NCBI GenBank assembly: GCA_007280895.1
Contig: QYQN01000135.1
Location: 1-39,298 of the forward strand
Source of the DNA: Methylococcaceae bacterium
Lineage (GTDB): Bacteria > Pseudomonadota > Gammaproteobacteria > Methylococcales > Methylomonadaceae
Direction of reading: 5' to 3'
DNA: 39,298 bases
Of the stretch, positions 1-10,904 are shown piece by piece. Position numbers and translations under genes: made by a program. A model generated the notes under the pieces. That model had not been told where the DNA came from. It searched no databases and saw only the letters and a list, made by a program, of their open reading frames with translations. Position 1 is the stretch's first letter; the number at the start of each line of letters is the position of its first letter.

Positions 1-668
1 ATGTATTGGTTTTATTTGCAGATTTACTCGATGTTTTACTCATTTCTACCTCAAAGAATCAGATTGTGAACAGAACACAATCCATAAAATACTTAACACA
101 AACATTTAAATAATTTAAATGTTCAACACAGCTTAGAAAACGCATTTACGCACATCAGCCAAACAATTCGCAACCTTAAATTTAACCCGAGCCTCGTGAA
201 GGCTTGCAGAAAAAATCTATTTTAAAAAAGCCAGCTTAGAGTTATAGCTAATATTATCAAAGAATTAATTTCCATCACTGACAAAATTATGGCGAATAAT
301 AGCTATAAAAGAAATACGGCATGCCTCCTTGCTGGTTTAAGTATGCCATTAACTCGCTGTTGAACAAAATCACTCAAAGCATCGCGTTTGTTTGCTGCTG
401 TCAGCATAAAGCGAAACCCTAGAAGCGCAAATTGATACGCCCACAAGAAGTAGTAAGTAAGACAAGTGCTGACGCTCCTAAAATAAATAAACTTGTCGCT
501 TGTTGCTTTTAGCTTTAGGCACGGTAAATCTAAATAGATAAATCAATCATGCTAAAATTACCAACGATAACTTTATGAAATTAAGAAGGTAAGTAGTGTT
601 TTTCACCACTTTCTTACGGTTTCACCACAAAATTATCACTTATCAACACTTACTCTTTAGGAAAGTTT
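1..668. other. Intergenic region, no convincing gene
   Basis: No ORF with a credible start and ribosome binding site is visible. The first 69 bases are open in frame 1 from an ATG at base 1 to a TGA at 67-69; this may be a chance ORF or the tail of a gene cut by the window edge. A perfect AT-rich inverted repeat lies at 101-123. A minus-strand stretch (542 to 303) is open and reads like protein but has no start. The last part is the leader of the cytochrome gene at 669. Confidence 0.5.
101..123. repeat. AT-rich perfect inverted repeat
   Basis: Arms AACATTTAAA (101-110) and TTTAAATGTT (114-123) are perfect reverse complements around a 3-base spacer. No T-tract follows, so it is not a standard terminator. 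It could be a regulator binding site, or a chance palindrome in AT-rich DNA. Confidence 0.4.
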
Positions 669-1574
669 ATGACGCTTAATTATGCCCCTTTAAAAAATCA
701 TGATACGCCCATTAAAGTATTATTTACTGGTTACCTATGCACTGTTGGCGTTGGCTATTTTTTTGCTATTATGCAGATTTTATTCACCCATGGTATGGCA
801 GACGGACAATTTGGCTTATCTATCAATGATATTGTTTACAGTTATTATGGCAATCGCTCGGGAACGGTCATGGAAAATCAACTCAATGGCGCAATGAAAG
901 CCAATGCGTCTGCCCAAGAGCGGTTTGCCATCATCGAATGGGTGAGAAATGGTGCAGATGAAGACAAATACACCGAAGATGGAATTGAAAAAATCATTCA
1001 AGAACGCTGTGCAACGTGTCACAACGAAGAAGCTTCAGGCTTACCAAATTTCAATGATTTTGAAATCCTGAAGTCATACACCACAGAGGACGGTGGCGCG
1101 ACCTTTGCCTCACTTACGCGTGTCTCGCATATTCATTTGTTTGGTATAAGTTTTATCTTTATGTTTGTGGGACTTATTTTTAGCTTTGCTGAAACCACGA
1201 CCTCGCAGTATAAATGCTTAGCGATTGGTATGCCCTATTTCTTTCTGATTGCCGACATTATGTCGTGGTGGCTAACAAAAATTCATCCAATGTTTGCGTG
1301 GCTAGTTATTTTTGCGGGGATGGGGATGGGTATTTCTTTTATGTTTATGTGGGTGACCTCTATTTTAGAAATGTGGTTGTTTAAACCTGTGTTTGTTGAT
1401 GGCATAGGCGCGCGCTACATTGAATGGCGTGATGACCCAGAAAATACACCTATTAAAAAGTTTACGGTAGTTATTCAAAAAATAGAATGTGTAATTAAGC
1501 CCATCTCAAGTTATGTGCACGCACAGTGGTTAGAAAAAGTGTGGCCAAAAATCAAAGATCTATTTAAAAAATAA
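669..1574 (+). CDS. Membrane-anchored monohaem cytochrome c, four-TM protein
   Basis: A 301-residue membrane protein with one covalent haem site, CATCH (C114, C117, H118), in a large loop of about 110 residues between TM1 (about 13-40) and TM2 (about 152-173). TM3 (about 182-203) and TM4 (about 207-238) follow, then a charged tail. The haem loop must face the periplasm, where c-type haem is attached. Several His residues sit in or next to the helices (HIHLF at the TM2 start, IHPMF before TM4) and could bind b-type haem or pass electrons; that is inference. The start follows AGGAAAG a few bases upstream. It stands alone between two long intergenic regions. The specific family is not recognised. 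A role as an electron-transfer subunit of the inner membrane is likely. Confidence 0.75.
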   Translation: MTLNYAPLKNHDTPIKVLFTGYLCTVGVGYFFAIMQILFTHGMADGQFGLSINDIVYSYYGNRSGTVMENQLNGAMKANASAQERFAIIEWVRNGADEDKYTEDGIEKIIQERCATCHNEEASGLPNFNDFEILKSYTTEDGGATFASLTRVSHIHLFGISFIFMFVGLIFSFAETTTSQYKCLAIGMPYFFLIADIMSWWLTKIHPMFAWLVIFAGMGMGISFMFMWVTSILEMWLFKPVFVDGIGARYIEWRDDPENTPIKKFTVVIQKIECVIKPISSYVHAQWLEKVWPKIKDLFKK

Positions 1575-2078
1575 GTGTTTTCTATTTAGTTTTTCCTTGG
1601 GTTTGTTAAGGCGCATTAACTGTTTTTACCCTTGCCACGGTAAAGCAAAATACCTTTAACACGCCCAGTTTTTAAAGCTACCATCGTCCCATAGCTAGAC
1701 ACGTAAAATCGTTTAGTAGAATCAGCGTCACATCGCAAAAGCTGTACAACACGTATACTGCTTCAGCCTTCTCTAAAATATCTATAAATAACTTATTTAT
1801 CAGGTATGTAAGCTTAAAAACGAACGTGCTTTACGGTGCTAAAAAATCACCAAAACAAATAAATAACAAATTTTGTTCATGTTTTGTAAAACTATATCTT
1901 GACGACTTATTGCCTTATTGTTACATTATGGTGAAATGATTAGTAAACAAATTGGCAACAAAGAACAGGAATTGTCGCTATTATTGAAGAAACTCATCCG
2001 TCGTGATTGATAAGGAAGTTTATTACAGCGCAACCGATTATTTTTCTAAACACTTTGTTTTAATGAGGGATTGGTGAT
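1575..2078. other. Intergenic region with sigma-factor gene promoter
   Basis: About 500 bases without a gene. It contains a weak hairpin followed by a short T-run after the cytochrome gene (GTTAA/TTAAC near 1608-1623) and a good sigma-70 type promoter at 1899-1927. No RNA gene or mobile-element remnant is recognisable. Confidence 0.5.
1899..1927 (+). promoter_or_regulatory. Putative sigma-70 promoter of the sigma-factor gene
   Basis: A -35 box TTGACG (1899-1904) and a -10 box TACATT (1922-1927) are separated by exactly 17 bases. This would give a leader of roughly 145 nt before the ATG at 2079. Sequence match only. Confidence 0.5.
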
Positions 2079-3455
2079 ATGGCTTATCTAACTGAACATG
2101 CAAGCAGACAACACAGCGCACTTGTTAATAAAAAAACGACTCTTAACGTGGCAAATCAACATGTGCCCAAAGTGTCTGAGGGAGTTGAAAACTCAAATTT
2201 TGACATTGCCAGAAAACTGAATAATCAAAAACTACATTTAATTAATGCACTTGCACAGTTTCCTGTGTCAGCATTATGGTTATTTAATCAATACGAAAAA
2301 AACAACTCCAGCATTGATATGGAAGACGAGGAAGAAGGCCTCGCTTCTGATCTTGCTACATGCTTAGCTGAGATTAAAAAACATTTTGTCTTGGCAAGCC
2401 AATATAACAATGAAAACAATCAAGGTCTCGCTGCTTACCACAAACAACAGCTGTCCTTAGCACTGCAAAGCTTTCCTTACACGTTTAATGATTTAAACAA
2501 ACTTACTGATTTAATCGTCTCTTGCTGTGATTTGCGTGGACTATGCGAAACCAACTCTAAACATTCTGATGCGCTGATGCGGCATCTGTCTTGCTTAAAA
2601 CAAAAAAATCGCCTCAACAAAACCAACTACCCAGCATTGTTTTCAGCTATTGCACTGCACGATGCTTCGTTCATTTTTCTCTCTAACAGCGAAATGTACG
2701 ATCAAGCACTTGCTATTACCATTGCTGAAAAATTATGGCAGCAGGCTAGGCAAGAACTTGCAACGGCCAACTCACGCCTAGTGCTTTTCATTGCCAATCA
2801 ATACAAATCAGGTTTCTTAGATTTTGATGACTTAGTGCAAGAAGGGCAAACTGGCTTACTAAAAGCCGTTGATAAATTTGACTATCAACTAGGCTTTCAA
2901 TTTTCAACCTACGCTGGTTATTGGATAAGACAAGCCATTTCTCGCGCACTGTCGCGCGGTGAACGCTTAGTGCGCGTACCTTGTGGTCAAGTTGCGAACA
3001 TAAATAAAGTGTATCGAGCAAAAAATGAGCGGTCTGCTCTTACCGGCATTGAGCCAAGCGTGAAAGAACTTGCTGAATACACCAAACTGTCTGAAACAGA
3101 AATTTTCTCAATTCTTACCTTTGCGCAGACCGCACAGTCTTTAGAAAATTATGACGACGACGACGATGCATTTGCTCCCATTGATTATTTAGAACAACAT
3201 ATCTTTGCTCATGCCTTGCAAACTATCGCAGATAAAGAGTTAGCTCAATTGTTATCTAAAGCAATTGAAACACTCAATCCAAGAGAAGCTAAAATAATTT
3301 GCGAACATTTTGGTGTTGAAACAGGCACTGAAATGACTTTACAAGAAATTGGTTCTGAATTAAACCTAACTCGTGAACGTGTAAGACAAATTCAAGTCAT
3401 TGCACTCAACAAAATTAAAACAAGTTTTGGTCAACAACTGATGTACTTTTTATAA
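2079..3455 (+). CDS. Sigma-70 family RNA polymerase sigma factor (RpoD/RpoS-like)
   Basis: A 458-residue sigma factor that would direct core RNA polymerase to -35/-10 promoters. Region 2 is clear at about residues 234-300: DLVQEGQTGLLKAVDKFD, then a Phe/Tyr/Trp-rich 2.3-2.4 segment with FSTYAGYWIRQAISRAL. Region 3 follows at about 325-350. An acidic run of Asp near 360 lies before the sigma 3.2-like DYLEQ. Region 4 with its helix-turn-helix (TLQEIGSELNLTRERVRQIQ) is at about 398-455. The first 230 residues are poorly conserved and no canonical region 1.1 is evident. At 458 residues it is shorter than a primary RpoD (about 600) and longer than RpoS (about 330), so it is probably a group 2 factor. 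The RBS GAGGG lies about 10 bases before the ATG. It lies 123 bases upstream of ftsH. Confidence 0.85.
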   Translation: MAYLTEHASRQHSALVNKKTTLNVANQHVPKVSEGVENSNFDIARKLNNQKLHLINALAQFPVSALWLFNQYEKNNSSIDMEDEEEGLASDLATCLAEIKKHFVLASQYNNENNQGLAAYHKQQLSLALQSFPYTFNDLNKLTDLIVSCCDLRGLCETNSKHSDALMRHLSCLKQKNRLNKTNYPALFSAIALHDASFIFLSNSEMYDQALAITIAEKLWQQARQELATANSRLVLFIANQYKSGFLDFDDLVQEGQTGLLKAVDKFDYQLGFQFSTYAGYWIRQAISRALSRGERLVRVPCGQVANINKVYRAKNERSALTGIEPSVKELAEYTKLSETEIFSILTFAQTAQSLENYDDDDDAFAPIDYLEQHIFAHALQTIADKELAQLLSKAIETLNPREAKIICEHFGVETGTEMTLQEIGSELNLTRERVRQIQVIALNKIKTSFGQQLMYFL

Positions 3456-3578
3456 ATTGAACACTTTGGTATGAATTGCTTTAGCGTGAGTTTGATGTAA
3501 CAACGTCAAGTGTTGAATGTCCATATCATTTTATCGTAGTTTTATTAGATGACCCGCGTCGCGGTCAGGAGATGAAAA

Positions 3579-5510
3579 ATGAAAAAATACCTAATAAATG
3601 CGCTGCTTTGGGGCGTTGTTTTTACTGGAGGGTTCTTAATTTATGAGCGCGTCAATACGGCGCCAACCTATCAAGACTCTCTGGCTTATTCTGAATTTAT
3701 TACCAAGGTAAAAAATGGTTTAGTGGATCGCGTTGAAGTAAGTGGTCAACTGATTAAAATCAGAACAGCTGATGGGCAAAATTTTGAAACCTTTAACCCA
3801 GGCGACCCACATTTAATTGATGATTTGTTGAACGCCAAAGTGCAGATTAGAACGATTCCGCCAGCCCAGCAGTCACTGTTCTTACAAATTTTCATTTCGT
3901 GGTTTCCAATGCTGTTATTGATTACTGTGTGGATAATTTATGCACGCAAAATGCAAGGGGGCGGCTTAGGGGGTAATAATTTTGGTAAAAGTAAAGCCAA
4001 AATGCTGGAAGAAGATAAATTAACAGCAACCTTTAACGATGTTGCTGGGTGTGAAGAAGCGAAAGAAGAAGTGGCTGAATTAGTTGATTTCTTATCTGAC
4101 CCACAAAAATTCCAAAAATTAGGTGGACAAATTCCTCGTGGCATCTTAATGGTGGGCCCTCCTGGAACAGGTAAAACATTAATTGCGCGCGCTATCGCAG
4201 GCGAAGCGGGAGTTAAATTCTTCACTATTTCTGGTTCTGACTTTGTAGAAATGTATGTGGGGGTTGGTGCTTCACGGGTACGTGACATGTTTGCGCAAGC
4301 GAAAGAACATTCACCTTGCATTATCTTCATTGATGAGATTGATGCGGTGGGTAGACAGCGCGGTGGTGCAGGCGTTGGTGGTGGTAACGATGAACGTGAA
4401 CAAACGCTAAACCAATTATTAGTCGAGATGGATGGCTTTAACGGTAATGAAGGGGTGATTGTTATTGCTGCAACCAATAGAGCAGATATTCTTGATAAAG
4501 CCTTATTAAGACCAGGTCGTTTTGATCGTCAAGTTAATGTGGGCTTGCCAGATGTGCGCGGTAGAGAACAAATCCTTAATGTGCACATTAAAAAAGTGCC
4601 TGCAGCAGCAGATGTTGAATTGAAATACATTGCTCGCGGTACGCCAGGCTTTTCAGGTGCCGAATTGGCCAACATAGTAAATGAAGCGGCGTTATTTGCT
4701 GCCCGCTCCAATAAAAAAGAAGTGTCTATGCATGACCTTGAAAAAGCAAAAGACAAAATCTTAATGGGTGCCGAAAAACACACCATGGTCATGACTGAAG
4801 ATGACAAGTTACTAACGGCTTACCACGAAGCAGGTCACTGTATTGTTGGCCAGTTATCAGATGATCATGATCCAGTATATAAAGTGAGTATTATGCCGCG
4901 TGGTCGTGCCTTAGGTATCACCATGTTTCTTCCTGAAAGAGATCAATACAGTGCAAGTAAACGTAAACTGGAAAGCCAAATTGCTAGTTTATTTGGCGGA
5001 AGAATTGCAGAGCTGATGATTTACGGTGGTGATCGTGTGACCACAGGTGCCTCAAATGACATTGAACGCGCTACAGAATTAGCCCGCAATATGGTCACTC
5101 GCTGGGGGTTTTCAGATAAATTAGGCCCCTTAGTTTATGGCGAAGAAAGTGGTCAGCCATTTATGGGTTACCCAGGTTCACAAGGCAGTAAGGTATCAAG
5201 CACGGTAGCCCATCATATTGATGAAGAAATACGCGCCGTCATCGATAAAAATTACCATAAAGCTGAAACCATTCTGCAAGACAACATTAGTATCTTGCAT
5301 AAAATGGCTGATGCGTTGATGAAATGGGAGACTATTGATAAAGATCAAATTAAAGCATTAATGTCAGGCAATGATCCACAGCCTCCTAAAGATATTGATT
5401 TAAACAAACCCAGTTCAACCACAATGACAAAACTGGATAAAAACGACACAGTTCCCCCTAAGGCAGATAAAAGATCTCTCAACAAACATAAACCTGCCGG
5501 ACAAGTTTGA
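3579..5510 (+). CDS. ftsH: ATP-dependent zinc metalloprotease FtsH
   Basis: Inner-membrane AAA+ protease for quality control of membrane proteins and turnover of short-lived regulators. At 643 residues it has the usual length. It has two N-terminal TM helices (about 4-22 and 100-122) flanking a periplasmic domain. The AAA module has Walker A GPPGTGKT (193-200), Walker [12 protein letters not shown] and the second region of homology ending in RPGRFDRQ. The zinc site HEAGH is at 416-420, and the distal Asp lies in the protease domain. The hydrophilic C-terminal tail is Lys/Pro-rich. The start is supported by AGGAG about 8 bases before the ATG. Its usual partner rlmE (ftsJ) is not upstream; a sigma factor gene is. 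An intrinsic terminator lies directly after the stop. Confidence 0.97.
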   Translation: MKKYLINALLWGVVFTGGFLIYERVNTAPTYQDSLAYSEFITKVKNGLVDRVEVSGQLIKIRTADGQNFETFNPGDPHLIDDLLNAKVQIRTIPPAQQSLFLQIFISWFPMLLLITVWIIYARKMQGGGLGGNNFGKSKAKMLEEDKLTATFNDVAGCEEAKEEVAELVDFLSDPQKFQKLGGQIPRGILMVGPPGTGKTLIARAIAGEAGVKFFTISGSDFVEMYVGVGASRVRDMFAQAKEHSPCIIFIDEIDAVGRQRGGAGVGGGNDEREQTLNQLLVEMDGFNGNEGVIVIAATNRADILDKALLRPGRFDRQVNVGLPDVRGREQILNVHIKKVPAAADVELKYIARGTPGFSGAELANIVNEAALFAARSNKKEVSMHDLEKAKDKILMGAEKHTMVMTEDDKLLTAYHEAGHCIVGQLSDDHDPVYKVSIMPRGRALGITMFLPERDQYSASKRKLESQIASLFGGRIAELMIYGGDRVTTGASNDIERATELARNMVTRWGFSDKLGPLVYGEESGQPFMGYPGSQGSKVSSTVAHHIDEEIRAVIDKNYHKAETILQDNISILHKMADALMKWETIDKDQIKALMSGNDPQPPKDIDLNKPSSTTMTKLDKNDTVPPKADKRSLNKHKPAGQV

Positions 5511-5523
5511 GGTGCGCTCATTT

Positions 5524-5552
5524 AAGGGGAGCCTTTGCTCCCCTTTTTTTTT
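5524..5552 (+). terminator. Intrinsic terminator of ftsH
   Basis: GGGGAGC (5526-5532) pairs with GCTCCCC (5537-5543) around a 4-base loop and is followed by a run of nine T. The stem lies just past the ftsH stop codon. Confidence 0.93.
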
Positions 5553-5581
5553 ACCCGTGACAAAGCATTTATACGCAAAGG

Positions 5582-5606
5582 TTGACGCATACGGCGTATA
5601 TGTCAA
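5582..5606. promoter_or_regulatory. 25-bp near-perfect dyad between ftsH and mltB
   Basis: TTGAC (5582-5586) and GTCAA (5602-5606) enclose ATACG/CGTAT around a central G at 5594. Ten of twelve base pairs are symmetrical. It has no T-run and lies between two terminator-like stems. The size and symmetry fit a dimeric repressor operator, but the regulator is unknown. Confidence 0.4.
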
Positions 5607-5621
5607 AATGAACCCACTGCG

Positions 5622-5672
5622 AAATCAGCACGACCTCACTTAAGCAAGTGTGAGGGCTTGACTGATTTTTTT
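5622..5672 (+). terminator. Second stem-loop with T-run upstream of mltB
   Basis: An outer stem AAATCAG (5622-5628) pairs with CTGATTT (5662-5668). An inner stem CCTCACTT pairs imperfectly with AAGTGTGAGG (5634-5655). A T-rich tract follows from about 5666. It looks like a rho-independent terminator, either a back-up for ftsH or the end of a short transcript starting near the dyad at 5582. Confidence 0.55.
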
Positions 5673-5710
5673 CTTTTTAATTGCACATTAAAAAATAGCA
5701 CGAGGTTTAC

Positions 5711-6742
5711 ATGCTAAAAAAAATTCACTGGTGTCAACTTGTTTTAACACTCCTGCTTTCAGGCTGTGCCAGTCAACCGATTGAGCACAATGAAATCACT
5801 AACAGCTCAGGTCAATCTGTGCCTCCCCACGCTGCACCAGAAAGCCAGCCTCAGCCACTACTTAATAACTCTTTTCCAGAGTCCACACAGCCTTATTATG
5901 CTGAAATGATCAGTGGTGACTTTAGTCAATCACATGATTTACAAAAATTTATCGATAACATGGTCACTAAACATGGCTTTTCATCGACCTACTTAAACGG
6001 CTTATTTTCACAGGCACAACGCTTAGAGCAAGTGATTAACTTAGAAAGTCCAGCACCGTATCAAGGGCCAAGCAAGCCTCGCTTAGGCAGCTGGACACGG
6101 TACCGCAATAAATTTCTCACCGATGATCATATTAAACATGGCGTTGAATTTTGGCGTAATAATGCACAAGCCGTGCAACGTGCCAGCCAAACTTACGGCG
6201 TCGATCCTGAATACATCGTGGCTATTATTGGCGTAGAAACTTATTTTGGTAGAAATATCGGTAAAACTAAAATTTTTGACGCCCTCAGCACCTTAGCGTT
6301 TGCTACGCATAGACGGGCTAAGTATTTTTCTTCGGAGCTCGAACATTATTTATTAATGACGCGAGAACAACACTATGAGCCACGCCAGCCAGTTGGCTCT
6401 TGGGCAGGCGCGATGGGGCTTGGACAATTTATGCCCAGCAGTTTTCGAAAATTAGCGGTTGATTTTGATCACAATGGACGCTGTGATATTTGGCAACCTA
6501 CTGATGCTATCGGTAGCGTCGCCCATTATTTTGCTAAACATGGCTGGCAACGGCAACGCCCAGTCACGCAGCCTTCGCGCCCGAGTAACAACGAAACCGT
6601 CATTGAACTTAGCACCTATCAAGGTAGTGAGTTTTGGCAAATACACCCTAACTTCAAAGTAATCAAAAGATACAACAACAGCAATAAATATGCGATGGCC
6701 GTTCATCAACTTGCACAAGCGATAAAGCAGCGTTATTTATAA
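5711..6742 (+). CDS. mltB: Lytic murein transglycosylase B, lipoprotein
   Basis: Cleaves the MurNAc-GlcNAc bond of peptidoglycan to give 1,6-anhydro-MurNAc ends; it acts from the outer membrane into the periplasm. At 343 residues the length fits the MltB/SLT_2 family. A lipoprotein signal ends in LLLSGC with the lipidated Cys at 19. The catalytic Glu is E176 in GVETYFG. The family motifs GRNIGK, LSTLAFAT and MGLGQFMPSS follow in order, with a Gly/Asp/Trp segment (HNGRCDIWQPTDAIGSVA) near the C-terminal part. A Ser/Pro/Gln-rich linker of about 40 residues lies after the lipidated Cys. The ATG comes shortly after GAGG. It is a separate unit from ftsH because of the terminators between them. Confidence 0.93.
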   Translation: MLKKIHWCQLVLTLLLSGCASQPIEHNEITNSSGQSVPPHAAPESQPQPLLNNSFPESTQPYYAEMISGDFSQSHDLQKFIDNMVTKHGFSSTYLNGLFSQAQRLEQVINLESPAPYQGPSKPRLGSWTRYRNKFLTDDHIKHGVEFWRNNAQAVQRASQTYGVDPEYIVAIIGVETYFGRNIGKTKIFDALSTLAFATHRRAKYFSSELEHYLLMTREQHYEPRQPVGSWAGAMGLGQFMPSSFRKLAVDFDHNGRCDIWQPTDAIGSVAHYFAKHGWQRQRPVTQPSRPSNNETVIELSTYQGSEFWQIHPNFKVIKRYNNSNKYAMAVHQLAQAIKQRYL

Positions 6743-6816
6743 TGTTTTGGGTACGCTTATTTGGCTCACTTTCTGAGCACAGAATATCCGTAAGTGTCTA
6801 TATTTAATTAATAATA

Positions 6817-6836
6817 TTAGCTAACTTTGTAGCTAA
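6817..6836. repeat. Inverted repeat before the asparaginase gene
   Basis: TTAGCTA (6817-6823) and TAGCTAA (6830-6836) are perfect reverse complements with a 6-base loop. The repeat ends 13 bases before the ATG at 6850, so it may act as an operator or limit translation initiation. There is no T-run. Confidence 0.4.
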
Positions 6837-6849
6837 GCTGAGCACATAA

Positions 6850-7893
6850 ATGAGCCGCTATACGCATCATATTTTACTGATTTTTACTGGTGGTACCATT
6901 GGCTCTGTTGACAGTAATGGCCATATCAATACTGATGAACGTGCGCGTTTTACCTTGTTGCAAAAATTTGAACAACGCGACATTTCACCTTTCAATGTGC
7001 ATTTTACAACACGACAAGCGCTAAACTTGCTGAGTGAAAATTTAGCTCCGCAAGCATGGGAAGTCTTAATTAAGGTAATAGAAACGGAGCTGCTCTTGGC
7101 TGAACATAGCTTTGACGGCATTATTATTACCCATGGCACCGATACGTTAAGCTTTAGTGCGGCGGCGCTTGGACTGTATTTTCATGCCATCAACTACCCA
7201 ATGCTGTTAGTTTCCAGTAATTATCCTTTAGATGATGCACGCGCCAACGGTGTTGATAACTTTTATTGTGCAGTTGATGTTATTTGCCAAGCTACATTAA
7301 CAGGGGTATTTGTGCCGTATCAAAATCCTCAGCAAGCTATGGTGCTGCATGCGGGCACCCATTTATTAAGCTGCCTCCCATTAAGCAGTGATTTTATTAG
7401 CCTTCAACAACGCCATGTAATGACCTATGCAGAAAGGAAATTTACTGACTATCATCCATTACCTGCCCTTTCACGTAAAAATTTTTCACTAAACCCCTGC
7501 TTTTCAGCACGAATTTTAGTTTTACATCCCTATCCTGGCATGAATTATCAAGCCATTAATATAGCTAACGTAGACTGTGTGCTACATAATTTATACCATT
7601 CAGGTACTGCATGTGTGGCTAAGCAATGGGGTGAGCAGCTTTCCTTATTGACGTTTATAGAGCATTGTAAAACGCAATGCGTTCCTGTGTATCTTGCGCC
7701 TATGCTACAAAGCTCAGCAAGCTATGAAAGCACTCATGAATTAATTGCACAAGGCGCTGAGATTATCTGGAATGTCTCGCTAGAAACAGCCTATGCTAAA
7801 TTAGCCCTAGCTTACAGCAACTTTTCACAGGCGACGCTTATGGACTTTATTAATGCCGATATTGCAGGGGAGCATGTGCTTACAGAGTCTTAA
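6850..7893 (+). CDS. L-asparaginase family protein (type I-like)
   Basis: Likely hydrolyses L-asparagine to aspartate and ammonia. The two family signatures are present: TGGTIGS at the N-terminus (nucleophile Thr16) and THGTDTLSFSA with Thr97-Asp98. A third conserved stretch, NYPLDDARANG, follows. At 347 residues it matches bacterial AnsA-type enzymes. No signal peptide is visible, so it should be cytoplasmic. The C-terminal domain (LAPMLQSSASYESTHELIAQGAEI) resembles the small domain of the fold. The RBS is weak and a hairpin sits just upstream. It runs toward guaB on the other strand with a 74-base gap. Substrate preference for Asn rather than Gln or a related amide cannot be read from the sequence. 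Confidence 0.85.
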   Translation: MSRYTHHILLIFTGGTIGSVDSNGHINTDERARFTLLQKFEQRDISPFNVHFTTRQALNLLSENLAPQAWEVLIKVIETELLLAEHSFDGIIITHGTDTLSFSAAALGLYFHAINYPMLLVSSNYPLDDARANGVDNFYCAVDVICQATLTGVFVPYQNPQQAMVLHAGTHLLSCLPLSSDFISLQQRHVMTYAERKFTDYHPLPALSRKNFSLNPCFSARILVLHPYPGMNYQAINIANVDCVLHNLYHSGTACVAKQWGEQLSLLTFIEHCKTQCVPVYLAPMLQSSASYESTHELIAQGAEIIWNVSLETAYAKLALAYSNFSQATLMDFINADIAGEHVLTES

Positions 7894-7967
7894 TTGAGTC
7901 CTGCTTTGCACATGCTTTTAATATGTTGTTATGGCTTACCCTACAGCAATGAGTCATTATTAAACAA

Positions 7968-9751
<1,784 letters not shown>

Positions 9752-10228
9752 ATGATGAATACCTTACCTTTCACCCACCCATTTTATTTAACATTATTAC
9801 TTAGCAGCCTGCTTGTTTCTGGCTGCTCTGATGATACAAAAACCTCAACCACAGCCGCCCAAACCAAAACACTTATTAGCAAATCTACTAAAGGCACGCA
9901 TAATCCCAATCCTTTTGATCATTCCGATGATCGTAAAGTCACCGCCTTAGATAAAGAGCATTTTGAAAAAGCATTTGCTGAGCAATGCATCAGCCGTGAA
10001 ACTGTGCACTCAGTTAATAAAGAACATGATCAAGAGCAAGTTGCCAAACCTTGTCATTGTATTGCACGTTTCATGATGAAAGATTTAACAGGTGAAGAAG
10101 CAGAAAAATTTCTTGCCGAACATGAAAATCCACAATCATTACGGATTAAATATGAAAATGCAGCGTATCACTGCTTACAACAAAATACGCCACCACTTGA
10201 CCATAACTTCTTACATAAAAAGCGTTAA
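9752..10228 (+). CDS. Small Cys-rich lipoprotein, unknown function
   Basis: A 158-residue protein with a lipoprotein signal ending in LLVSGC (lipidated Cys25) followed by Asp-Asp, then a Thr/Lys-rich low-complexity linker to about residue 60. The remaining domain is charged and helical, with a C...CxC...C pattern: one Cys in EQCIS, two in KPCHCIARF and one in YHCLQQ. This could form two disulfides. The spacing resembles small exported helical Cys-rich proteins, but I do not recognise a named family. No clear RBS; the signal peptide fixes the start at this ATG or the next one 3 bases on. The SGC-Asp-Asp context does not settle inner or outer membrane, because Asp at +2 favours inner-membrane retention in E. 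coli but the rule is not universal. Confidence 0.75.
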   Translation: MMNTLPFTHPFYLTLLLSSLLVSGCSDDTKTSTTAAQTKTLISKSTKGTHNPNPFDHSDDRKVTALDKEHFEKAFAEQCISRETVHSVNKEHDQEQVAKPCHCIARFMMKDLTGEEAEKFLAEHENPQSLRIKYENAAYHCLQQNTPPLDHNFLHKKR

Positions 10229-10734
10229 TAAGCGCTTAAGCATTCACAAGGGCACTTGCCAGTAAATATCATTTTGTTAGCGACGGTGATTTTACAGAGG
10301 GGGGCGATGTCAATATTGTTCCCCGCGCAAGTATTGTAGCGCACCTATTAATAACGGCTAGTTTATGGTTAAGGTGCTACGAGAAAGCACTTGAACTCAC
10401 TACGGCTTATTAGCTGAATTCAGCTCTTAAAGAATTATTCGGGGCAGGTCGGCTCTCTGTGAATAATTTACACTATGCTTCATTGCCGCGTTTACTCGTG
10501 CATCACACATCATTCTTGCAATGACTCGACGTTATTTCAGAACGCCTGCGCAACAACCTACGCAAAAAATGCCTCGTCAAAATACCTGTTCTATTGCTTC
10601 TTGGGACGACTCGACTCCTGTCTCGCAGCGCTTGTGCCTGCTATGTTTTTCCACAAATGCAGTCAACCAAAATAACCCTTGCTTCCAGGTCATCTTACTA
10701 AAATAAAAACGTAACTGTTCATCCAGTAACAGTG

Positions 10735-10763
10735 CTGTTGCCCTGTTATTTATCTAGCAACAG
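10735..10763. repeat. Inverted repeat, possible activator site
   Basis: CTGTTGC (10735-10741) and GCAACAG (10757-10763) are perfect reverse complements with a 15-base spacer. They lie about 130-150 bases upstream of the sigma-54 type promoter, the normal place for an enhancer-binding activator. The sequence TGTTGC also occurs upstream of the two other sigma-54 type promoters (27886-27891 and 29719-29724). Confidence 0.4.
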
Positions 10764-10888
10764 AAGAAAAATAACGTTGCTAAGATTTGCTGCAAAGGGC
10801 TTCTTGTTTTTTGTCCTTATAAAAATAAAATAATTTAATTTCAATCTGTTAGCGTTGCTATAAATTATTTTTTTCGGCTTCGATAAGC

Positions 10889-10904
10889 TGGCATGATAGG
10901 TGCT
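10889..10904 (+). promoter_or_regulatory. Sigma-54 type -24/-12 promoter upstream of rhodanese-like gene
   Basis: TGGCATG-N4-GTGCT against the consensus TGGCACG-N4-TTGCW: ten of twelve positions agree, with GG (10890-10891) and GC (10902-10903) exactly 10 bases apart. It lies 82 bases before the ATG. Two more such elements occur before the ydhS-like gene and tonB. Confidence 0.6.

Noticed and set aside
303-542. Open minus-strand frame of 79 codons with protein-like stretch (FALLGFRFMLTAANKRDALS)
   Set aside because: No start codon with RBS, no recognised family, preceded by a stop; possibly a decayed gene remnant, but the evidence is too weak to list.
10475-10706. Two overlapping plus-strand ORFs of 61-66 codons in the long intergenic region
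   Set aside because: Cys/His/Ser-rich composition unlike the real genes here, no RBS, mutually overlapping frames.
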